DNA of 64,000 nucleotides from Psococerastis gibbosa (taxonomy: Eukaryota > Arthropoda > Insecta > Psocodea > Psocidae). The notes under the pieces are model-generated. The model searched no databases, was not told where the DNA came from, and saw only the letters and a list, made by a program, of their open reading frames with translations. Where the stretch lies: contig OZ020485.1 in NCBI GenBank assembly GCA_963971405.1, positions 44,761,469 to 44,825,468 on the forward strand, given 5' to 3'. Positions 33,215 to 44,490 of the stretch are shown one piece after another (the first letter of the stretch is position 1; each line of letters opens with the position of its first letter). The translations under genes and the position numbers were made by a program.

Positions 33215-33261
33215 ATATGACATGGTATACAGGCCCTCCACATACATTTTTTTCAATGCAC

Positions 33262-33500
33262 GTAAGTTCTTGACTCGTATCTGTACTTGGTTCAGTCATG
33301 CTTTGGTCTGTTTCATTGCGTCAATGGTAAGCCTGCCTCAGCTTGTCCATTATCACTTGTAGCCGGTGTAGATTGACATCGACGACTTTTACCAGTTTGC
33401 CAATTAATGGCCAAAATTTCATACGGAAACAATATAAATAATGTCCGAAATCCATGGGGTCGTTGGCGTTGAACAAGGGACCAATGCGACTCTTTAAGTA
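33262..33500 (+). repeat. SINE B, uninterrupted copy
   Basis: Contains GTACTTGGTTCAGTCATGCT, AATGGTAAGCCTGCCTCAGC, TGTAGCCGGTGTAGATTGAC and ATCCATGGGGTCGTTGGCGT. It provides the empty site for two insertions elsewhere: the hAT MITE in the array units and the TTAA element at 47910. Confidence 0.8.
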
Positions 33501-33593
33501 TATAGGCCTACAAAGCCTTTCAGACATTATTATTATTATTATAATTTGTAATCATTAATATGGTATAGGACCGCAGGCATATATCATATTTAA

Positions 33594-33613
33594 GTAAGTA
33601 AGTAAGTAAGTAT
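33594..33613. repeat. TAAG microsatellite
   Basis: Five TAAG units, followed by TATTTATTAA sequence. Confidence 0.8.
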
Positions 33614-33671
33614 TTATTAATAAAAAACGCAATACAATTAATATGGCGTTATACAATAGAATATATTGTTA

Positions 33672-33770
33672 TAGAAAATATTTTGGGGTTAAAAATGTAA
33701 ACACTATAATTTTAGTGCCACTCAAAATAGTTTTCTTACATTTTTAATCACAGAATAAGTTATTATTCAA
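33672..33770. mobile_element. Small hairpin repeat (TTGGGGTTTAAAATG family), copy 2
   Basis: GGGGTTAAAAATGTAAACAC pairs imperfectly with TTACATTTTTAATCACAG; the outer ATAAGTTATTATT parallels copy 1. Confidence 0.55.
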
Positions 33771-34219
33771 CACTTGATAATATTTTATAAATTTTATATG
33801 GAATATAAATATGGAAGGCCGAGGCAGTCGCCTCACATGTACCATTACTACCATTGAATATATAATGTATATAAGAGTCAATAGAATATAAGAGTCACTT
33901 ATACATTCAATGCATGCTGTGTATATAGGGACCGGATTTAATTTTAATTTTCTTTAATGGCAGGTGCCAAGGTCGTTATGGACCCATTGCTTCTCCTAAA
34001 ATGTGGGAAAACGGAGCGAACTAATAGGATGGAACGTAAAAAATCGGCATTCCAAAATTAATTTTTATTTAATTAGTCTCTCAATTTATTCTTGTTAGTT
34101 TTGTTGATGTTTAGTGACGCTCAAGTTGTAGAATTGAGAAAAATTATTATTGTTGACAATTTTCCAACACGGCTGATTAGCACAAGTTCACATGAGAAAG
34201 GTCTGAGGCAAATTACCAT

Positions 34220-34545
34220 CTAACTTTGATGAGCATTAATCCTGTGATGAAAAATTTTCAGTCGATTTTTGGCGGTTTTAGAGGCATAAAACCCCTCAAA
34301 ATGAAGTTATCATAAAATGGGAAAAAATGGACAATATTTTTATGATACTAACTTACATGCCGAATTTCATCAAATTCTGTGGAGTATAGTTTGGCCCCAA
34401 ATCGAGTAAAGACAGACAGAGAGAGGTAAATTTCGTAAAAAAAACATTTTTTTAGTTCCTGGGACCTCGAAACGTGTAAATCCGTTGAAAATTCGAAAAG
34501 GAAAATCTCGACCCAAAGCTTTCCTTATACTAACGTGTAAACAGG
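34220..34545 (-). mobile_element. TTAA/TCTG element fragment, minus
   Basis: In reverse complement it matches 48005-48300 of the full element: AAAGCTTT, TCAACGGATTTACACG, CTTTACTC in place of the TCTG run, and a GGGGTTTTATGCCTC segment. A reduced CAGACAGAGAGAGG remains of the TCTG tract. Ends are missing. Confidence 0.7.
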
Positions 34546-34589
34546 AAAGCATACACCTATAACGTTCATTAAAAAATATCAATTGGCTA

Positions 34590-35049
34590 TGTACTGGCCA
34601 GTTCTGGAACTATCTCATGAAAAAAATTTAAAAACCATATTTCCAGCCTGAAAATTGAAATCCACCCCCTCCCTTAAATTCCATTAACACCCCGGTCGCT
34701 GACCAATCTGACACTATCTACGGGGCCCATTACTTGCCGTATATTTGCCGAGGAGCCGCTGCCTCAAGACGGCAAACATCTTGGCTCATTATGCTTGTAA
34801 ATGAGTGGGGGCGTGCTGTATCAGCAGGCCACCGTGTTATCTACAGCTGCGACCATCTTCGGATTATCCCGCCCTTTTTATTGCTTACCTTCTCAGCTTT
34901 TACGCCTACAGTGCAATCTACTCCATAGTAGACAACTGAAGGGGGGAAAGCCATATAGGTGTACAGGTATGTCGAGTGACATGACGAGTTTATCTTATAC
35001 TTTACTTTTATTGTATAATTTAACTGAAATATATATTGTATTGTATTGT
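34590..35049. other. Unassigned stretch with a LINE-tail-like end
   Basis: GC-richer frames at 34734-35166 lack recognisable motifs. The segment TTGTATAATTTAACTGAAATATAT (35010-35033) recurs, slightly altered, at about 37476-37500, suggesting the 3' tail of a shared retroelement. Confidence 0.4.
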
Positions 35050-35325
35050 ATTGAGTGGTACGGACTCAGACTTCTGCTTGAAACGCTTCATTTTCTCGCC
35101 ATACTTTGGAGGGCATGTAAAGCAGGTGGTTCCGGACCCGGGCACAGTGGAAGGGAGGGGGCTTGATGTCCGTAATCCGCCTATTCGGAAATTCATCACT
35201 GGAACGAAGACGTGTCGTAACTTAATCATTGAGGCGACTGAAGAGGTCAATCGGATAGATTCATTGAAAACTTGAAAAGTTTGTATGCGATTTACCTTTT
35301 TTTGTTGTTTAAAATAAAACTACAA
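35050..35325 (+). repeat. Chimeric SINE: D-type body, C-type tail
   Basis: 35053-35150 matches SINE D (GGTACGGAC, then CCATACTTTGGAGGGCATGT and AAGCAGGTGGTTCC). From about 35200 it matches SINE C (GAGGCGACTGAAGAGGTCAA, TCGGATAGATTCATTGAAA, TATGCGATTTACC) and ends A-rich. Confidence 0.7.
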
Positions 35326-36164
35326 GCAAAGCATATTATATACTGTATGTAATGTACAATAAATATTTAAGAAAAGAATTTTGTCAATAAATCAAACCAT
35401 GAAAAGTAACTATCACAGAGAATCTAACCTTCAACCACCAGGTCCCATCTAAGCTTATATTGTACAATCCAAACGCGTATTACAGGTAATTGTTAATACT
35501 ATGGTAATAAGCATGGGGAATGATAAAAACACGGCGTCGTTACATTTGTCGAGCTACGAGGCAACCTACGCTCCATTTTGAATTTTCATAACATCTGTCA
35601 CACCCATAAGCTAAGCATGCATCATTATACAACGCAGCCTTATTAGTCACGGTAAACATTCTCAGAAACCTTCGGACTTTTTTTTTTATTCTTTCCAATT
35701 CAACTTATTACAATTGCCCAACCTTCAACAGTCAAACCTGACTTCTGTAACGCATTTTAAGATGCAATGGCAGACCTGTGCTTAAGACGTGTAATGATAG
35801 TGTTTTTTATACAATGGAAAGCGTAATGTCCTGGAGTAATAATACGTGAGTGCAAGAGGGGGCTATAATGGTATGTTTCATGTAAGACGATGAGGTTTTT
35901 CTTCGTGCAACTGCTGGCTGTATTGGAAGAGGTGTGACTGAAGTATATATCTTCCATCCATTTTATTTTTCCAGTCAAGGTGAAAAAACCGAATGCCATG
36001 TGGCACATCGGTTAAGGTACCTCCGTTTTATAGCAATACATTTTAATTGATACGGTTCACTTCTCATAAATGTACGAGGTAATAGAGTTGGAAATTTTTT
36101 AGGGCAACCCGAAAATGTATTTAATTAATGGTTTGATGACAAGTTTCTATAGCCGTTATGGTCT
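35326..36164. other. Unassigned AT-rich stretch
   Basis: No gene or shared repeat recognised. The minus frame 35757-36008 has no motif. Confidence 0.4.
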
Positions 36165-36172
36165 TCTATACC

Positions 36173-36346
36173 CAAGGACGGATACAGGGAGGGGGGGGGT
36201 AGCTGCCCCCCCCCCCAAAAAAAATTTGGTAAACCTATTGTAAATTAAGTTATTACGCTCTAATTTAGTTGATCCTTCAAATATTTTTCCTATTTTGACC
36301 CTCAGCTACCCCCCCCCCCCAAAAAAATGGGCTGGATCCGTCCCTG
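36173..36346. mobile_element. hAT-type MITE (GGATCCAGCCC family), perfect TSD
   Basis: Ends CAAGGACGGATACAGGG and GGGCTGGATCCGTCCCTG. TCTATACC is perfect at 36165-36172 and 36347-36354. The interior runs AATTTGGTAAACCTATTGTA to ACGCTCTAATTTAGTTGATC, the reverse of the 9531 copy. C runs of about 12 flank both sides. Confidence 0.9.
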
Positions 36347-36354
36347 TCTATACC

Positions 36355-38657
36355 ATAATACCATAGGTACGGACTTACGGTCACGGTCAGCAGGAACGTA
36401 TACAGGGTTCAACCTCCCCCCCCCCCATTTCTCATTTGAATTACGCTAAATATGTAGTAAAATAATAATGAGGTGACAGCTTCAGGTGTCGAGTTTTGTT
36501 AGGCCTCACGTTTGGCCTGATGTTGTGTATTAAAAATTTATTCTAAAACTTTCCCCATATCTACAGTATAATTAATAAATCTTCGTCTAAGAAATCGACA
36601 GATCTAGAGAACCCCCCCCCCCCCTCTTCAGTTATATGAATCTTCGTCAGTAACAATCTAATCTTTATTGCTATCAAAATGCGTAGGCCTATAAATGGAG
36701 TTCTGCAGTTCTTGCCGGATGCCAATGAGCGGCTTCATAGACTCATTATGAGCCTATGAATCCATGGCCTTATTCAGCCCCCAAAGAAACAAAAGAAAAT
36801 GAAGACCTCAAAACCTTTTGAAACTTGAGTGAAACACTGGAAATGGCTTAAATTTTAAGTTGTTCTGTTGTCACCTGTTTCTTTTTTTTTTTTAATAAAG
36901 AAAATGGTAATTAGGGGGCCTCTCCATTGGTTGGGTGTTGGGGCTTCCAAGAAAACATTGGCCTCCGCTGGAAATATGGACGCTGTACTTAGCAGGCTCC
37001 AATAGAGGGGAGTCCGTTACTTGCTAAAACTCTGGGATCTCGTGGCACTTCAAAGCATTAAAAATCATGACAGTCTTTACATATTATATCTAGATACATT
37101 TTACATACGGTATCTTAAGGCCTGAGGGGGGGGGGCATTTAAGCAAAATTGGGACACCCACACCTACAACACGAAGAAAAGGGCCGGGAGATCTGGTAAG
37201 GCCAGCACCACGCACAGCCAGCAAGTGAGTGTCAGCAACTGGATCCTATATTACAAGGGTTCGCCCACCTTAGAAACCTCCCGATTGAACTGAGAGCGAC
37301 GAGAAAGGTTACTAACTTCGCTAAATTGCTTAGAAGCCGTTTCTCAGACGTAGAAAAAGCTTTCTACACTGCCACTGACGCACTAGCGCAATGACAATGA
37401 CAGAACAACATGATTTTGACGTTATTTTGGAGATTTTACTTCATACTTTCTTGTCAATTACTTGTTGGTTACTTGATTGTATAATTTAACAGAAATATAT
37501 GTTTATTTATTTATATTTTTATTAAATAATTTTAAGGTCAATCCGCTACAGCCTTCAGTATCTAGAAGTACCTGTGGGCAGTACACCAATATGCTTACCG
37601 TTGACAATTAAATTCCCAAATTGGTCCCCCAAAAGGCCATTTGTCTGCCTTTATAATGGGAGCTGCTGCCTAAAAAAATACCAAAATCTACTCCTTCTCA
37701 AAACCTACGCCATGCAATTAAAAATTCAAATTTGTGTCATAACGACTGCGCTCTAAGAACACGAGTCCTTGCGGATTGCCCTAAAGCCAACATTTTGAAG
37801 GATTGAGCGATGTAAACTTCTTCGCCTACATTCTCCGTCCAAATCCTTCAGACCGGGCAAAAACGGCACAACATACAAATCAATCATAAAATACTGAACC
37901 CCATTATACACGGAAAATACGATATAAAATTTAATAATAGCAGGAAACCAATATCAATTTCTTATAAATGAATTTAGTCCCTTATTGTATAGGACAGACT
38001 GTGATCGGGCATGTTATTATTTTTATTGAATTGAAGTCTATAATTACTTTTATTGCTTTGGTGTGTTCCTTGACTCGATTGATTCAATCGAAGTTCGGAA
38101 TAATTTGTTTCTAAACCTTTTTTCTAAATGTAATTTAGCATTTAATAAAGTCGTGGGGTGATGAGATTACATCGACGTCTTTCGACCCATCTTTACAGGG
38201 CTAGGTATGGAGCGGGCACCTGAAAGTTTTGATTGAAGATGGGTGAGTTATTTCATTTTGTCACCTATTATGGTTTCTTACGATTTCTGTGGGTAAGATT
38301 GGGGCTAAGTTTTGGTAGTTGATTGCAACAAGGCCATTTAGTAATTTTGTAATTTGTGCGTTTTTATTTTGTTTTCATTTGCATTTTATTATAAATTTGC
38401 ATTTTATAAGACTTTTAGGTCTGTTTATTTCTTCTGCTTATTTATTAATTAAATTAAATAAATTTTATTGTGATGACTGATACTGAGCCAGAAGAAGAGC
38501 GACAAAAGGAAAGACCTTGCTGGAAAGTCAAACGTGCCACGTGCCGAATGACTTCGCAGAAACACTAGTATCGAATAGGGGTAGTGTAGTGGACTAACCA
38601 ATATGCCCCCTATGTTCCAAAGCTTAAAGAACTGCGGAACATCTTGCGACATGTGTG
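36355..38657. other. Unassigned stretch with LINE-like remnants
   Basis: C or G runs near 36416, 36611 and 37127. At 37184-37225, GGCCAGCACCACGCACAGCC matches part of each array unit. At 37425-37500 lies the ATTGTATAATTTAACAGAAA tail shared with 35.0 kb. These suggest a degraded LINE at about 37180-37510, plus orientation, but I cannot read a confident protein. Nothing is assignable at 37520-38650. Confidence 0.4.
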
Positions 38658-38705
38658 CAAGGGCGGACTCAGAAATGTTTCCCCGGGGGGGGGCTTCCGC
38701 CACTG
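38658..38705. mobile_element. 48-bp hAT-type remnant
   Basis: Left CAAGGGCGGACTCAGAAA, right TTCCGCCACTG. Flanks CATGTGTG (38650-38657) and CATGCGTG (38706-38713) match at 7 of 8. A G run of 8 fills the middle. Probably an internally deleted MITE that kept both ends. Confidence 0.65.
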
Positions 38706-39209
38706 CATGCGTGTGGCCTTAAGGGCGTCACTTGCGAGGCGAGGCTATACAATGGATGCACTTTATACCAGACGGTGCGGCTACGGGGTTTGGCTGAAGT
38801 AAGAAGTAAGAAGTATGATACCCAATACCGTTTATGTATTGTACTGTATAGTAATAGGGATATTATTAACGTATACAAAATAAGGAATGAAGAAAATCTG
38901 GACGGGACTCGAACCCTTTGGTTTTCGGGGTAGATTAAAAAAAAAGATACTTTAGTGGTAAAATGATGGCCCTGGCAGGCCCAGGAGGCGTTTGGGCCAT
39001 TTCCCCTGTACATTATTACGGAATGAATAGAATAGAATAAATATATTTTTAAAAAGAATGTTAAATAAGTACAATTTTGTTGCAATTGGAAGGGGGCCCA
39101 AAGGATATCCCGTGCTGGGCCCCCCTTTTACAAAAATACAAAATAAATAACGTGATATAATCTAAAAATAAAAGGTTAACATTGGAATAGGGGACATTCG
39201 ACATACAGT

Positions 39210-40025
39210 ACAGTTTATTATTACTATTATTTTTTATTTTTTATTATTATTGTTTATTTAATTAAGAATCTATGTATTGATAATATTGTATATAAATGTG
39301 TTGCAATTCTTTATGTGTCTTTAAAAACATGACATGTTGACGGAGTCTTTAATGTATTCTGGTAGAGAATTGTATACTTGTATTGATCTATTTATATGTG
39401 AGTGCTTAAAAAGTTCTGTATTTGGTCTTATTGTTTTGAGGTTACGACCATTTCCTAGCCTGGTATTAATTTCATGTTGTACAAAATCACCTTGTCCGAC
39501 AGAGGTTTTTGCTCTCTTAAATCGATATAATAAAAGTTGTTTTGCATATAGTAATGGCAGGGGTAGAACATTGAACTCTGTATATAGCAACTGTGATGGG
39601 TATCGGCGAGGCTTCCCTAATGCTACTCTGATGGCTATTCTTATGGCAGCTTCTAGAGGGTGTAAATGGCTTTGGTGAGCACCTCCCCACGCTAATAGAC
39701 TATATTGAGAAATTGACTGAACGATGGCATGGAAGACTTGTCTTAGTGTGTCTATGTTAAGAATGCCCCTTAATTTTCTTAATTTATAAAAAGTTCTTCT
39801 AACTCGCTTCGAAGTCAGGAGAATATGCTCATCCCACTTCAAATGCTTATCGATGGTAACACCCAAATAATTAAAAGTGTTTACTTTTGCAATTATCTGA
39901 CATGAGCATGGGATAATGTTGCAATTGCTATGAAGTATAATTTTGAGGTGTGGCGGTGGTTGACCTGGAAAGGTAGTTTTGTCAAAAAGAAGTCTTGTGT
40001 GCACCAAACTACACATACGGGGTAT
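39210..40025 (-). pseudogene. LINE reverse transcriptase C-terminal part, minus
   Basis: A 231-codon open frame (40016-39321). Residues 48-65 read NYLGVTIDKHLKWDEHI, the conserved segment following the RT palm in Jockey/CR1-like LINEs. Residues 100-135 include SQYSLLAWGGAHQSHL, and the end is VYNSLPEYIKDS, typical of the C-terminus of such proteins. No RNase H follows. The frame opens at the truncation point, so the RT catalytic core is absent. The 3' flank is AT-rich with ATT/TTATT runs (39210-39260), probably its tail. The frame is intact, so the insertion is fairly recent. The plus-strand frame 39334-39678 is its shadow. Confidence 0.82.
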
Positions 40026-40533
40026 GTAGACTATCCTTAGCTACCCAGAAGGGCTGACACGCCCCAAACATACTCAAGTCCTATTCAAGTGCTTCAAATT
40101 TTTTAACTAACGAGTTAAATAACATTCAAAATGAAAATAATTAACTAACGCTTGGGCCCGCATAGTTATTTTTATAACTAAATTCCGTTTATTTAAAAAA
40201 AAAAAATTAATAAAGCAAACATCGATCCTATATATTGTAGTAGCTATCATTCAGGTATCAGGACTGCAGAAATTCCACTCCATTCAAAACAGTAGCGTAT
40301 AAAAAGGGCAGTGCAGAGTGTGCAGACCAATAGCAAGGGGCTAAACTTGCGATAGCTTTCACGAAAACCCCATATAGCTGAGTGTACATGCGAGCTGTTG
40401 AATTATGAGGCTACGTTTTAATCATAATGTACTAATTTAAATCAAACACATACATCATGGCGCAGTACTTCGTTGACGTACTCTACGTCCCAACTCCTCA
40501 ACTCTACTTTCGACTGCTTGGGGGGGGGGGGGG

Positions 40534-40700
40534 CAGCGCCGTAGCCAGAATTTTTTTCGGGCATCCATCTGTAAGGTAAGGTGAGTTGCGCTGTAACCTT
40601 AATACATTTAAAACACATATGTAGTGTACGCTGCAAATATTTCGGAGGGGAGGGGGGTCCAGACCCCCTGGACTACCCCTTGGGGAGAGGGATCAATTTT
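40534..40700. mobile_element. hAT-type MITE, one end recognisable
   Basis: Left end CAGCGCCGTAGCCAGAATTT follows a G run of 12-13, and GGTCCAGACCCCCTGGACTA lies about 120 bp inside. The CAGCGCCGTAGCCAG end is typical of hAT elements. I find no matching right end or duplication. Confidence 0.5.
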
Positions 40701-41460
40701 CGATTTGGCTTGGGACCTTTTTTGGGTCCCACCAGTGGAAATCTTCGATCCCGCACGACAGCCGGACAACCAGACAACATTTCAAGTAAATTTTAATTTT
40801 TGCAACATCTACCACCTCAAATAGTGGACAGCACAATAAAAAACGTAGTAAAATTATTTTGGATTTCTTGCGCTGTCTCTATTTCCTGTAACACCGGATA
40901 TTAACGCATAACCAATTTTGCTGTTTTTTTAAACGAAAGCTATATACATTATTTGAGTTATTTTTGGCATCAATATCAACTCTGTAGAGCTTTTTCCAAT
41001 TCCCAAGACGGATTTTCAGAGGAAAGCAGGGGCCTTTTGAAACGTTGCTTAGGACATCAAATAAAACTCATGTACTAAGTTTCAGCTTTACATTAATTAG
41101 TTCCATTTGAAACCCTGTAACTCCTGACGTAATAGGGTCATAGGGGGCGTGAGATGCGGTCTGCCAGCAAGATTGCCTCGCTGGTAGCTAAAGCGACTTT
41201 AAATGAACGTCCTATGTGGATAAAACTGGAATTCGTATCAAAGTAATTAGCAGGCTTCATTATAATGGTCTTAAGTAAAATAATATTTAAGTAGCTTACT
41301 GGTGAAACCGATTATGTCCCCATGCGAGTGAAGGGTTGAGTTTTGCTTTGCTTCAGTTGTTTTATCTCCCGTTCTGAGTTGGTTATTTAAGTTTGAGGTG
41401 TTAGGGGGAGGCTTTTGATTTAAATTTCTAATGCTACCTATATCGTGCTACTGTTGAGAC

Positions 41461-41665
41461 CAGTGGCGGATCCACAGGGGGGTCAGGGGGGTCATGACCC
41501 CCCCCCCTAAATGAGTAAATTCATAGTTCATAAGATTCATAATTCATAAGATACCTGGTTAAAAAAAAATTTGGATACAACTCAACTCGTCAACCAAAAA
41601 ATTACCTTTTAAACTTACAAAAAAACTTGTGACCCCCCCTAAATTTTCCGGTGGGTCCGCCCATG
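41461..41665. mobile_element. hAT-type MITE (GGATCCAC family), perfect TSD
   Basis: Ends CAGTGGCGGATCCACAGG and GTGGGTCCGCCCATG. GTTGAGAC lies at 41453-41460 and 41666-41673. Core TTACCTTTTAAACTTAC and CTTGTGACCCCCC are shared with 7595-7733 and 60081-60247. Confidence 0.9.
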
Positions 41666-41756
41666 GTTGAGACGCATGCGGCTAAGGCTCAAAATTTTCA
41701 TATAGGGGAGGAGGTCGAGCCGACACCCGAAGAGGGGTTTCAGCAGCCCATGTTAA

Positions 41757-41872
41757 TTATAATAATAATAATAATAATAATAATAATTGTTTCTTTATTG
41801 CACTAGGCTCCCCTAGCGGAGTTAGGCCTTCGGGCCCTTCCTTACACTCAACTAGAGGGCTAGTTAATTAGT
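41757..41872 (-). repeat. SINE D tail, minus, with TAA microsatellite
   Basis: A TAA run (about 41757-41787), then TTTATTGCACTAGGC, CTAGCGGAGTTAGGCC and ACACTCAACTAG match the reverse complement of the SINE D 3' part at 56.6 kb. Confidence 0.65.
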
Positions 41873-42159
41873 GTTACAAAGCTATAAATACAAAAACATA
41901 AATAAATAATAAATAAATAATCGTATATTCCATTAGGTATTAATGAATACATGGAACAAGTCATTAGTATAGCACAATACAACAAAGACAATAATCAATG
42001 AATTAATCTAAACTAAAACTAATTGCTAACTAAGTTGCAAATACACAAAAAATTATAACACTCGTTCACACATTCATTCACACAGAGCGAAACCACATCA
42101 GATCTTGGCGAATCTAGTGTATTAGCCTAATTAGATGCTCCCGATAGCGAAATTTGAAA

Positions 42160-43035
42160 ATTGGAAAAAGAAAGAAAGAAATATATTTATCATACAATAC
42201 AAAATGAAATTAATTATTCAACAAACCCACTAAGAAAGAGAGGGAGATTCTTTTATGTGGGTGGGGAGGGAGTTCCATAGGAGAACTGACGAGACGAGGA
42301 AGGAGACATGAAAGGTTTGGGTTAAATGAGTAGGTATAACGGGAAGATCGTCACTTCGAGTATTGTAGTGACGGTTTGACAGAGGCTGAAAAAAGGACCG
42401 AAAGTATGAAGGAGCAAAGCCATTGAGGATTTTATATACTAAAGTACCTTGATGCAGCCTCCTTCTACCTTCGAGTTTAATCCAAGGAATACTAACATAA
42501 AATGGGGTGACCCTGTCTCTGTAGGGGGTATTGCAACAAAAGCGAATACAGCAGTTTTGTGCACGTTGCAGTCTTGCTTGCAAGTCAACGGAAAGATTAG
42601 TAAGGAGGCTATCACAGTAGTCGAAATGTGGAAATACAAGCCGAATTTTGAGTCTTTTGGGTAGAAAGTTTTTGAGTGAGCGTAGTGAATGCAGGCTGAA
42701 AAAGGCTTTTCTACAAATACTGGGTACTTGTTCGTGCCACGAAAGGGTGCGGAGTCAAGCATCTCACCAAGGTTTTTAACAACGGGAGATAGGGAAATTT
42801 TTGTATTGCCCAACATCAGATCAGGATGATTTTCAATTGAGAATTTATTTAGCATTTTGTGTGTGCCGAAGACGATAGCTTGACATTTTGAGGGATTTGA
42901 CTTTAGGAGGTTGGCCTCACTCCACTCAAAGACCAAGACTCGTTGAGTTGAGTTTGTTGACTGCTGATACAGTTTCTGCAATGGTGAAATGTAGGTAAGT
43001 CTGATAGTCATCAACATAACATAACATGTTAAACC
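42160..43035 (-). pseudogene. LINE reverse transcriptase fragment with YVDD box, minus
   Basis: On the minus strand, about 43000-43030 reads LCYVDDYQTYI, the RT catalytic YxDD motif, followed by ANLLKSNPSKCQAIVFG (a segment that follows the catalytic box in CR1/Jockey-like RTs). After one frame change near 42740, reading continues as ARLQRAQNCCIRF, GTLVYKILNGFAPSY and LLWNSLPTHIKES, the C-terminal part. A TTTCTTTCTTTCTTT-type tail lies at 42165-42182. About 290 codons remain; the endonuclease and most of the RT fingers are absent. The clade (CR1/L2 or Jockey) is uncertain. Confidence 0.8.
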
Positions 43036-43104
43036 CAGATTTCCTCTTTCATCTTCTAGCGGAGGCCTATACTCATTTCATTTATATATTATCTTATGTT
43101 ATGT

Positions 43105-43487
43105 GATTAAGCAGCATAATCTGGGATGATAGGCCGTGGTCGTTCTGAAAGCGTACATCCAAACGTTTCGTCAACGTCTGTGATCGACATCTTCAGCAGG
43201 GACGGATCCAGCCCTTTTTTTTGGGGGGGGGGGTATTTGTGGGTTAAAATAGGAAAACGTGTGTAGTATCGATTAAATCAGAGCGTAATAAATTAATTTA
43301 CAATAGATTTACCAAATTTACCAAAATACCCCCCTCTGTGTTTCAGTGGAACTGCGAAGATTTCTAAGATTGTATCTCGGAGGCTCAGTTTGCTGCTGAG
43401 ATGTTGCTGCAGCTGATGTTGACGAAAGGTTTGGAAGGTTTGGAAGCACGCTTTCAGAGCGACCACGGCCTATCATCCCAGATTCTA
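43105..43487. repeat. Inverted duplication around a hAT MITE
   Basis: AATCTGGGATGATAGGCCGT then GGTCGTTCTGAAAGCGT (43108-43154) recurs in reverse complement at 43447-43485 with few differences. The alignment continues inward for about 30 bp (GTTTCGTCAACG against CGTTGACGAAA-like). Both arms code the same peptide, SGMIGRGRSES, pointing towards each other, so a coding fragment was duplicated head to head. The 43318-43509 minus frame includes one arm. The source element is unidentified. Confidence 0.75.
43197..43325. mobile_element. hAT-type MITE (GGATCCAGCCC family), truncated right end
   Basis: CAGGGACGGATCCAGCCC start, a G run of 11, GTGGGTTAAAATAGGAAAAC, and AATCAGAGCGTAATAAATTA; ends around ACCAAATTTACCAAAATACC without a right TIR. 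It lies in the loop of the inverted duplication. Confidence 0.75.
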
Positions 43488-43676
43488 CTGTTTCATCACG
43501 TAACTCCAACCGTGAAAGCCTTTGTCATTATATCGTATGTTATATACAACTGAGTGTCTTCAAAGTACCTGAGCTTCTGAGTAGTGTTTTACGGTCTCAG
43601 ATATTAGTAGATTTATTTGGACCCCTTAAAATTATTATTTTTTGAAAAACGTTACTTAGTACTAAGTACCCGACCA

Positions 43677-43890
43677 CCTCCACGATAGGATATGGCACTT
43701 GGAACACTTTTTTGGGCCCAGCACGGGATTTTTCCTTTGTGCCCCCCTTCCATTTTTAATATTGTAAATGTTGTTGTTTGAATTAATAATAAATTTTGAT
43801 TTGATCATTTCACGAATTTAAAGAGTGTTCCGAATTACTTGAAAACTTGCATAAGCGGAACACCGAGTGCCATCCTATCGTGGTCGGGTA
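43677..43890. mobile_element. TIR element (TACCCGACCAC), with nested insertion
   Basis: Left TACCCGACCACCTCCACGAT and AGGATATGGCACTTGGAACA pair with right GTTCCGCTTATG-distal GAACACCGAGTGCCATCCTA, TCGTGGTCGGGTA. Termini could be read as TA/CCCGACC...GTCGGG/TA, which would fit a TA duplication (Tc1/mariner). A GGGCCCAGCACGGGAT segment shared with 39085-39115 lies inside, probably a nested insertion. Confidence 0.65.
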
Positions 43891-44163
43891 GTAGGTTAAA
43901 AAATATTTCTTCCCAAAAATTTAAGCTTGATTGGCTTGATGGTTAAAAAGGTGGGTCACGTGGAAGTGGAGTCTGACGTCATTTGTGAAACCGCGGGGGT
44001 GGTAGGTCGTGCATCACTACATGATGAAGATTGAAATGTGACGTCACTTACATGTTACCTATGTTTGTTGGCGTTTTGGCTCTTGTAATCCACAACTAAT
44101 AACACTCACATTTATTTATTTATTTTTTAATATTTACAACGATTTTTGTACTGAAAACATATT

Positions 44164-44198
<35 letters not shown>

Positions 44199-44368
44199 CA
44201 TATAATTTTACATCAATATATAATAATATATAATATTATAAATAATAAATATATAGAAATACACCCTTCAGAGTTCAGAAGGATCTCACTCATTGCAGAA
44301 AGCTAGAGTGAGTACTATACAATGGTTTATTATTATTAATTATTATCAATTATATTTATATCTTGCAG

Positions 44369-44490
44369 TGCCACTGCACTATGATCGCTTGATAAGCGGA
44401 AGCTTGAGCGTGATAATGCTGATTAATAACAAATTGTTGATCTCAATATATGCACCTTGTCCGAGGTTACCGGTCAAGGAAAAAAGTGAA
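44369..44490 (+). other. Weak exon-like segment
   Basis: The acceptor ATATTTATATCTTGCAG ends at 44368, and a donor-like GAA/GTGAGTG follows at 44490. The span is open for 40 codons in one frame (begins PLHYDRLISGSL, ends LPVKEKSE). There is no recognisable motif and the phase does not match the exon at 19204. It is probably a chance arrangement; listed because both splice signals are good. Confidence 0.18.

Noticed and set aside
4171-33362. Recurring frame MNVCYHVTVFGNSPSRSxEWA as a protein family
   Set aside because: It is the translation of the right arm of the GGCGCC MITE, or of its left arm on the other strand.
44369-44490. Second host exon
   Set aside because: Good splice dinucleotides but no protein-like signal, and the phase does not fit the 19.2-kb exon. 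Left as a low-confidence entry only.
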